Positions 57,176 to 64,000 of a stretch of DNA of 64,000 nucleotides are shown piece after piece. The stretch comes from Neodiprion pinetum (lineage: Eukaryota > Arthropoda > Insecta > Hymenoptera > Diprionidae). Every line of letters starts with the position of its first letter. Position 1 is the first letter of the stretch. A model generated the notes under the pieces. The model was given only the letters and a program-made list of their open reading frames with translations. It had not been told where the DNA came from and did no database searches. The stretch spans positions 18,796,537 to 18,860,536 of the forward strand of contig NC_060233.1 of NCBI RefSeq assembly GCF_021155775.2, given 5' to 3'. The position numbers were made by a program, and so were the translations under genes.

Positions 57176-57861
57176 TGTGACGGGTTTTGAGTCCGCACGA
57201 ATAATGTGGGGGGGGGAAGAGACAATTAGAGACGGGGCGGATGTAATAGGTAAAACTTGGTGTGTGTATTTGTGAAAAAGGGGTCGACTTAAACTAAGAA
57301 AGATACAAAAGGGTTGTAGACTTGAACGGGGCTGATCACGCCTCAGCCCTTAGCGTTTCTTAATACTAACTTGGTGGTACGCGCGCGGGGGGGGGGGGGG
57401 GGGGGGGGGGGGGGAGTGTGGGAGGTGACGGGGAATGTGAGGTCGGAAGGGTTGGTATTGCGAGGGGAGGGTGGTGTAGTGTGACGGGGAGTGTGAGGTA
57501 GAAAGGGGTTGGTATTGCGAGGGGAGGAGCAGATCGGCTGTAGAATGCAGGCTAACCTGGCGTCGTCGGCGTGTGTGTAGAATGGTGTGCGTGTGACGGT
57601 GTGTGTGTCGAGGTCACTCTCTTTGGCTCTCTCTCTCTCTCTCTCTCTTTCTCTCCCTCTGCGCTTCTCGTGAACTTCTCTTCGGTTATGTGTTACTGCC
57701 TCACAGGTCGTGGTCGTAATGCTGCTGGCGCTCGGCTCTGCCGAGCGTCGGTGGGCTTCGGTTACGTTCGGGTCTTTCCCGACGGGACGGGACTCACCCG
57801 TTCGGCTCTTCCCCGCGGGTTTGGGGTTTGTTATGACTTGCACTCTAGGTGCAACGTCACA
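57176..57861 (-). repeat. 3' LTR of the - strand element, 686 bp
   Basis: TGTGACG at 57176 and CGTCACA ending at 57861 are the inverse terminal bases. A purine-rich tract abuts the right boundary. It contains a G-run of about 30 bases (57387-57415) and a TC microsatellite (57629-57655). The partner LTR is outside the window, so the boundaries rest on the termini, the tract and the sharp break in PolB. Confidence 0.78.
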
Positions 57862-57877
57862 ACTCCCCCCTCCCCAC
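57862..57877 (-). other. Polypurine tract
   Basis: On - it reads GTGGGGAGGGGGGAGT directly before the LTR, as expected for the plus-strand primer of an LTR element. Confidence 0.8.
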
Positions 57878-58465
57878 GCGGGGCGAGGCCTATAGGGTGA
57901 GCCGGTTTCGGTGACGGATTTTGTGGTCGTTTCGTCTGTGTATACTCCTTTTGGTGTTTTCTGTTGTTTCTGTGTTGTCTGCTCCGATCTGTCGGGGTTA
58001 AGGGATGTAGGTTGGGTTGTATTTGCGGGGTGTGTGTTTGGTGTGGGTTGTGGGTTGTTTTATATCTACTTATTCTACTTGGTCTCTTGTGTCTTAATCA
58101 AAATCATGTTTTTTTTTTCTCTCATACAAACTTATTCTATTCTTATATTATTTTGTACTTAAGTTTTTGGTTTTGGTTCGGTGGCTCTCGTCGGTGTGGG
58201 TTTTGGTGAGTTTTTGCGTTGTTCTTTGTTCCTCGTGGCTCGTGGTTGTTTTTCCCTTCTCCTCTCTCTTTTTGGGTTGTGTTCTGTTTCTTTGGCCTCC
58301 GTCTGTCGTTGTTCGTCCGTCGGTTTGGTGTTGTTAGTGTATTTAGTGTTTCCTGTTTTGTCCTTTTTTTTTTTTTTTTTTTTTTTTTTGTATCGTATTG
58401 CGTCCCGTGTTGTGTGTGCGTCGTTGTTGCGTTGTTCGTCCGTCCGTTTGGTGTTGTCAGTTTGT

Positions 58466-59632
58466 CTAGTGTTTTCTGTTTTGTTCTTTTTTCTGTTTGC
58501 GTATTGTTTTCCGTTTTTTGTATCGTCTTGAGTCCCGTGTGGTGTGTGTGGTTGGTTGGGGTGTTTGTGTATGTTCGACTGTGTCCGTGAGTGAGGTGGT
58601 GTCGGTGTTACTGTCTGTGTCGTTGTCCGTCGTTTGTGTCTGTAGCGTGTTTGTGTGTGTGGTTTCTATGTGTATAACTGTCTCTGCGGTGGAGGTGGTG
58701 GAATCTGTGTCGCTGTCAGTGTCTGGTGTGTTTGGGGGTTGTGTTTTGTGTGGTGCTGTTTGATGTGTGGTGTGTGGTTGGCGTGTTGAGGTGCTGGCTT
58801 CTGTTTCGTCAGTGTTTGTGCGTTGGAGTGCCCGTCTGGTCATGTACCTGTCTCTTTCGGCTCGTAGGTCGTCGTCCAGGGTGCTTGTCGATTGTAAGTT
58901 GGCAATTATGGCTATTATTTCGGGGGGTGGTCCTGTGCGTTTTTTGTATGTTTGTTTTGTCTGCGTCGGTTCTGTGTGTGTGTCCATGTTGGCGAATGTT
59001 TGTAAGATCCTGTCTTCTGTTGTCTGTGGTCTCGTGAGTCTGGTGCCTGTCCATAGAGGGGGTGATGCGAGGGGTAGTGTGTGCCGTGGTGTTGGTGTGG
59101 ATGTGGGGCGTGTGGTTGTGTGGGGTGTTTGTTTCTTGGTGGATGGGTGTGTAGTCGTGTGTGTGGCTGTGGTTCGTGTGGTTTGGGTAACTGTTGGTGG
59201 GTGTGTGACAATTTGTGGTGCGTGTGGTGTGTCTGTGTTAGCTTGTGTACAGGTTTGCATGTGTTCTGTGTATTTTGTGCCCCGGACCAGCCCGTTGCAT
59301 GTTGGGCATTGCCTTGGTCCGGAGAGTGTACTTGTGTGTGTGGTCCTCGGTGTGTTTGTTTGTGAGTGTCTCTGTGTGGCTGTGGGTGCAATCGTCGTAA
59401 TGTGTGTTGTTGTCGTGGCGGTCTGTGTTACCTGTATGTATGTAGTGGGTGTCGGTAGTAGGGTTCGTCGGGTCTCTGTTTGGTGTGTGCCGTCGCGTCC
59501 GTATCTGTGTGGGTGTGGGGCCTGTCCTGGTGTTTGTAGTAGTGGTGTTCTCTCTGTTTGTGTTGTCGTTGTCGTCGGTCTCGTCAGTCGCAGTGTCATT
59601 AGGGCCGGTATTTTTGGTTGCTCGTTTTCCAT
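58466..59632 (-). CDS. Extra ORF downstream of integrase, 388 aa, Thr-rich
   Basis: A long intact - strand ORF between integrase and the 3' LTR, where env would be. About a third of residues are Thr; Gly, Trp and Val are scarce, reflecting the G-poor strand. It has one possible zinc motif (CPTCNGLVRGTKYTEHMQTC; Cx2C...Hx3C type) near residue 100 and no signal peptide or membrane segment, so it is not an envelope. The segment around LDDDLRAERDRYMTRRAL is helical and basic. That it stays open while pol is broken is notable, but low stop density is also expected from the composition. Function unknown. Confidence 0.5.
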   Translation of the reverse strand: MENEQPKIPALMTLRLTRPTTTTTQTERTPLLQTPGQAPHPHRYGRDGTHQTETRRTLLPTPTTYIQVTQTATTTTHITTIAPTATQRHSQTNTPRTTHTSTLSGPRQCPTCNGLVRGTKYTEHMQTCTQANTDTPHAPQIVTHPPTVTQTTRTTATHTTTHPSTKKQTPHTTTRPTSTPTPRHTLPLASPPLWTGTRLTRPQTTEDRILQTFANMDTHTEPTQTKQTYKKRTGPPPEIIAIIANLQSTSTLDDDLRAERDRYMTRRALQRTNTDETEASTSTRQPHTTHQTAPHKTQPPNTPDTDSDTDSTTSTAETVIHIETTHTNTLQTQTTDNDTDSNTDTTSLTDTVEHTQTPQPTTHTTRDSRRYKKRKTIRKQKKEQNRKH

Positions 59633-59781
59633 GTTGTCTTTCTGTGGGGTGAATACACATGTTAGTTCATTTTCGAGGTGTGTTATTGGGCGTAGTTCTT
59701 TTATTGCTTATTTGATTATGTATATAATTTTAGGTCTTCTATATGACATTTTCCTAGATTTTTACCGCTTTCTGTTGTTAA

Positions 59782-60321
59782 TTAGTATATGGTGGGTGAG
59801 ACTTTCTTAGTGATTGTGTATGGGCTTATGAATTTTTTACTTAGCTTTGCTGTCGTTCTTTCTGGTCCGGATGAGAGTGTATGGTTCTTTTTCAGTACTC
59901 TGTCTCCTTCCTTGAATTGAATGTCTCGTCTTCGTAGGTTGTAGTAGTGTGCTTGTTTTTCGTTTGCTTCTATTAAGTGCCTCTGTACTTCGTCTCTAAG
60001 TATTTGTAGTCGTCTCAAGTGGTCTGTCCATCTGTCTGTGTCTTGTAATTCTATTTCGTCGTCGTTCTCTAACTGATTTCTTAGACATTGTGTGGGGTTT
60101 AATTCCCTTCCTAGGTTCAAAAAGGCTGGTGTGTGTTTAGTTGATGTGTGTGTACATGTATTGATTGCGAATTGTAAGTCTTGTAAGTGTATGTCCCATT
60201 CTGTGTGGTCGTTGTTTACGTAGGCTTGGATCATTGTTTTAGCGGTTCTATTGACTCGTTCTACGGGGTTGGCTTGTGCGTGGTATGGGGGGATTGTTGC
60301 GTGTCTTATATTGAATTTTTG
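59782..60321 (-). pseudogene. pol: Integrase C-terminal part
   Basis: The frame carries the last part of the integrase core (YHAQANPVERVNRT, with the catalytic Glu of the DDE triad) and the C-terminal SH3-like part (YYNLRRRDIQFKEGDRVL). It is separated from 60324-60960 by a single-nucleotide frameshift at about 60321. Confidence 0.75.
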
Positions 60322-60323
60322 TG

Positions 60324-60960
60324 TCAGTCGCGTATGAGTTTGTTTATGTATGGTGTGCCGTTATCTGTTAGTGGTATGCGTGGTGTACCCCATCGTGATA
60401 TTACGTGTGAGTGAAATGTCTGTTCTACTGTTTTTGCGTTTGCTTTGCGTATCGGTATAATTTCCACCCATTTGGTGTATAGGTCTTCAAAAACTATGAT
60501 GTATTGGTTTTTTTGCTTTGATAGTGGGAGTGGGCCCATGATGTCTGAGGCTACTACTGTCCACGGTTCTTCAATTATTCTAGTACCCATTAGCCCTGCC
60601 GGTCGCGCTTGTATTGTTTTAATTCTTTGGCATGTGTCACATTTTTTTATGTAGTTTACTGTGTCTCTGTACATCCCTGGCCAATAATATTCTTTGGCTA
60701 TTCTTTGGTATGTCTTTTCGATCCCTAAGTGGCCTGCTTGTGTGACGTCGTGATTTTCGTGTAGTATGCGTGTTATTTTGTCTTTGGGTATTACTAGTTT
60801 CCATGGGCTTGTGTCTGGTAGGAGGTTTGAGTGTAGGGGGTTAGGGCGGTGGAAGTATAGTTGATTGTTTCTGATTCGCCATGATTCGTTTTTGTCTGGG
60901 CGTGTTTGTACTTGTGTTTTCTTGTATGTGTACCATTTGTCTGTCGTGTCTTCTATTGTC
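60324..60960 (-). pseudogene. pol: Integrase N-terminal zinc site and core
   Basis: Open from about 60960. An HHCC zinc site (HENHDVTQAGHLG, then CDTCQRIK) is followed by the first two catalytic Asp (ASDIMGPLPLS and LTDNGTPY). It ends at a stop caused by the frameshift just beyond. Its start abuts the truncated RNase H, so the linker is lost. Confidence 0.78.
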
Positions 60961-60961
60961 T

Positions 60962-61834
60962 CTATGTGTTGTCAGTTGTGGAGTATTTACGTTCTGCTTC
61001 GCTTAGCGCACGGCTAGCGTATGCTATGACGTGCTCTTCGTCATCGAGAGATTGTGTTAGTACGGCCCCTATCCCTGTTCCGCTAGCGTCTGTTTGTAGT
61101 GTGAATGTTTGTGTGTAGTCTGGGCATGCGAGTGTGGGTGGTGATGTGAGTGCGTGTTTGATTATGTTCATTGCGTTTTCTTGTTCTTTTCCCCAGTGCC
61201 ATTTCTGGTCTTTTTTCAGTAGTCGTGTTAGTGGTTCTGTAATGTGTGCGAAGTTAGGTATGAAGCGTCTGTACCAAGATGCCATGCCAATTGGTCTTCG
61301 TAATTGTTTTATTGTTTTTGGGCTTGGGTAGTTTTCTATGAGTTGTGTTTTGTCGGGGTCTATGTGTAGTCCGTGTCTGTCTACTATGTATCCGAGATAT
61401 TTTACTTGTGCGCATCCGAATTCGCACTTCTCTGGGTTTATTGTTAGTCCCGCGTTTGTAATTCTTTTGAGTATTTGTTCTAGTCTTTGTAAGTGTTCGT
61501 CAAATGTTTGTGTTACTATTATTATGTCGTCTAAGTATGCGAATGCATATGGTTCGCATTCTGGGCCTATGAGTCTGTCTAGTAGTCTTTGGAATGTCGC
61601 CGGTGCGCCTGTCAGTCCGTATGGCATTCTTTCAAATTGAAATAAGCCCATTCCCGGGACTGTAAAGGCTGTTATGTGTTTGCTGTCTTCGTCGGGTGGT
61701 ATTTGGAAGTATGCTTGGCTTAAGTCGATTTTTGATATGTATTGTGCTGTCCGTAGTTTGTCTAATATTGCTGTCATGTATGGTAGTGGGTATGCGTCTT
61801 TTTTTGATACTGAGTTTACTTTTCTGAAGTCCAA
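60962..61834 (-). pseudogene. pol: Reverse transcriptase and truncated RNase H
   Basis: Contains DLSQAYFQIP, YGLTGAPATFQ, the catalytic YLDD at about residue 101, and the start of RNase H (LQTDASGTGIGAVL to YSTTD). It then stops. The remaining roughly 100 residues of RNase H are missing before integrase, so an internal deletion removed them. Upstream, the N-terminal part of the fingers lies in another frame (61835-61900). Confidence 0.82.
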
Positions 61835-61890
61835 ACAGAAGCGATATGTGTTATTTGGCTTTTTTTATCATAACAATTGGGCTCGACCAT

Positions 61891-62973
61891 TCACTTTCTG
61901 ATGGTTCTATCACGTCTTCTCTCGTGGATGGCTTCTCTAATTTTTGGTGATACCATATAATATCTTTGTTTTATGGGTGCGTGTCCTTGTGTGTCTATTT
62001 TGTGTTTGATTAGGTGTGTTAGGCCGAGTTGGCCTGGTAGTGTTGAGATTTTCTGCTGTATTGTCGTCTGTAGTTGTGTGTGTTGTGATTGTGTGAGTTC
62101 TTGTATTCCTGCGCATATCTGTGGTTCGGTTTCTTTGTCGGTTTGTGTGTCGTCTGTTGTTTGTGTGTTTGCGGGTATGATTTTTTGATTAGTGATTTGT
62201 GTGATCCGTGGGTTGTCTTTTGGGGGGGTGTTTTCCGGTGGTGTCTTTGTGCTGGGTAGTGTTGCTGTTAGTGGCTTTTGTTTTATGGTTGTTTTTTGTG
62301 TGTTTTCGTGTCTTTCTGTTGTTTTCGGGTTCGTTTGTTGTTTCGTTGCTTCTAATTTTTCTGCTGCTTTTGCTTGTTTTGTGTGTGTTTGTGTTGATTG
62401 GTGTCGTATTTTTCGTGTTTGATGTATTTGTATGTATTCTTTGAGTGGTGTTGGTAGTTCTTGTGGTCTGGCTTGCATGTGGTAATGTGTCTGTGGGTCG
62501 TCTATAAGTGACCATGTGTTTTTTCCATAATTTATTTGTATCCCAAATCTCATTAAGCCGCTGTTCCCAATGATACATTGCGAGCCTAAGTTTGGTATTA
62601 ATCCGAAATTAATTTCTTTTGTTATGTTGCCGAGGCGTATTGGGAGTGTTACTGCTCCTTCTATCGTCACCTGTGTTCCGTTTCCCATTGTAGCTGTTCT
62701 GTCGGGTGTGTCGTCTATCGGTGTGTCTGTGTTGTGTAGTATTTGTATTACTTCTGCGCCTAGGTATGAGTGTGTCGCGCCTGTGTCTATTAATGCGTTT
62801 AATTCGTGACCGTGTATTTCGATTCTAATGTGAAATCTACTTTCCGTTCTGTTGTTATCTGTTGTAGGTGCTACTGTCTCGGGTGTGTTCGTGTTGTTTG
62901 TGGGGTTGCCCTCCACCCTTGCTGGGTCAACCCTTACTCGTTTCCCTGGTTCTGTACCTGTGTGCATTGCCAT
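61891..62973 (-). pseudogene. pol: Protease and N-terminal pol
   Basis: Starts in an overlap with gag (62934-62973), in another frame. An aspartic protease active site LIDTGATHSYLG and a downstream IIGNSGL segment are visible. A long Thr/Gln-rich linker leads to the start of the reverse transcriptase (APIKQRYY). The frame breaks near 61900; a second shift lies in an A-run near 61858. Confidence 0.78.
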
Positions 62974-64000
62974 CTGAAGTGTCCGGGTTGGTTGCAGTTA
63001 AAGCATCTACGTGGTGTTGTGCCTGTGTTTGAGTTCGTTTGTGTTTGTTGCGGAGTGTAGTGTGGTGAGTTATACGTGATTGCGGGGTATCGAGTCTGTT
63101 GCGTGTTTTGGTTTGTTTGGTTTCGTCGTATGTTGTCTGTGAGTGCCGGTGGTATATTTGGTGTTGGGAGTATTGCTGGGCGGGGTTGTGTTTGTCCGTA
63201 CTTGTATGGGATGTATTGTGTGTGGTGTGTTTGGTGTGTGTAGGTTTCTCGTGGGTGTGTGTAGTTATTTAATATTGTTTGTCTTGTGTTTTCCCATTCG
63301 ATGTTTGCTTCCCATTCTTTCGCGGCTATTTCCAGTTGGTCGAAGTTCGCGAAGTCGTATGGTTTTATGTATGCCTTGTATTCTATTTTCATGTTTCTGT
63401 ATGCCAAGTCTAGTTGTGTTCGTGGGTGGTATGGTGGTTTTAGTTTTGATAGTAGTGTTCTAAATTGTATTAGGAATTGTGTAATTTTTTGTGTTGGTCC
63501 TTGTACGTAGTTTTTGATTTTTTGTTCCAGTCTGCCCCTATGTTGTATGCCTTGAAATGCGTGTGTAATGTCTCTTTCGAATTCTTCCAGTGTTCGCTAT
63601 TTGCCTCTATTGATTCTGTACCAGTTTTTTGCGTCACCTTCGAGTATCGGGCTGAGGTTGTTGATTAATTGTGTATCGTGTATTTCATAACCCGTTTGAT
63701 AGTCGCGGAGATTTTGTAAAAATTCGTCTATGTCTTCGTTTGTGTTTCCTGAGTATTTTATGTTCCATGTTTGTATTGTTTTCATTGCCATTGCTGGCTG
63801 ATTCCAGTATGTATTGTTCGGGTTTGGTGTGTGGTTTAGGTGTGTCGTGTTTTGGTTGTTTGTGGGGTGTATTGACTGTGTGCTGTATATGTGTGGGTCT
63901 TCGTATTCGTTTCTGTCGCTTGGTAGTGCTCCGAGGTCTATCAGGTTTTGAATAAGTCGTGTGTTACGTGTGTTGGTGGCTAAAAATGTGTCTGTTACCG
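62934..64000 (-). pseudogene. gag: Gag, partial (5' end outside window)
   Basis: The frame runs in from the right edge to 62934 with one in-frame TAG at 63597-63599. It contains a capsid-like region (WNIKYSGNTNEDIDEFLQNL) and one CCHC knuckle (CFNCNQPGHFRWQC) near its end. Pol begins in an overlapping frame, as is usual for gypsy-like elements. Confidence 0.78.

Larger units (their letters stand above)
57176..64000 (-). mobile_element. Second Ty3/gypsy-like LTR element, decayed, partial at the window edge
   Basis: The 3' LTR lies at 57176-57861, then, in - strand order from the right edge: gag, protease, reverse transcriptase, RNase H remnant, integrase and a further ORF. Frames are broken by stops, frameshifts and a deletion in RNase H. 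The coding strand is A- and C-rich and very poor in G over the whole 6.8 kb. The 5' LTR and start of gag are outside the window. It is inserted in PolB copy 2. Confidence 0.88.

Noticed and set aside
57571..59810. Long Cys/Val/Leu-rich + strand ORFs
   Set aside because: They are shadows of the G-poor - strand element. No domain is visible and the - strand holds clear gag and pol motifs.
1..64000. tRNA or rRNA genes
   Set aside because: I looked for tRNA B-box-like GGTTCGA words and conserved rRNA blocks and found none in a plausible setting. The only tRNA-like sequence is the primer-binding site at 26351.

Overview
This is eukaryotic nuclear DNA. It has spliced genes with GT/AG introns, AT-rich non-coding sequence, TATA plus TCAGT-type initiators and a dense mix of animal transposons. 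The set (Ty3/gypsy element with an F-type env, animal-type EnSpm/CACTA element, BEN and THAP proteins, protein-primed PolB elements) points to an arthropod, most likely an insect. A hymenopteran is plausible but not shown. I see no complete ordinary host gene. Nearly all recognisable coding sequence belongs to mobile elements, many inserted into one another.

Layout. (1) 1-4.7 kb: mostly unassigned, with a weak membrane-protein ORF and a 300-bp TIR element. (2) 4.75-25.15 kb: an older TIR element carrying a five-exon gene for a protein with two THAP zinc fingers. Its second exon is split by a 17.9-kb EnSpm/CACTA-like transposon (5541-23451; 2-bp target duplication GA). That transposon carries two divergent, apparently intact genes: a tnp2-like transposase on + (two exons, 887 aa) and a BEN-domain protein on - (12 exons, 609 aa). 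It has subterminal repeats at both ends. It is itself invaded by smaller elements, including a 2.3-kb foldback element inside the transposase intron. (3) 25.98-35.6 kb: a complete, very young gypsy/errantivirus-like retrotransposon with two LTRs that look identical and a CCAT target duplication; gag and pol are open, env has two in-frame stops. (4) 35.85-41.4 kb: three TIR elements of one family plus a second small family, all with clear 8-bp target duplications; one carries a single THAP finger, suggesting a P-like superfamily. (5) 41.4-57.2 kb: degraded virus-like elements with protein-primed family B DNA polymerase in two diverged copies, small ORFs each behind a TATA/initiator promoter, a deoxynucleoside-kinase fragment and C-rich minisatellites. 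(6) 57.18-64.0 kb: a decayed second gypsy-like LTR element on the - strand, inserted into the second PolB copy and running off the right edge. Its coding strand is strikingly poor in G.

How the parts work together. The EnSpm transposase would cut and join the ends. The BEN protein, read from the same divergent intergenic region, is a plausible partner binding the subterminal repeats. The many exact target duplications let the order of insertion be read: THAP element, then EnSpm, then the foldback and small elements; separately, PolB copy 2, then the - strand LTR element.

All gene models were spliced by hand. Their support is reading-phase consistency and motif recognition; no database search was possible.
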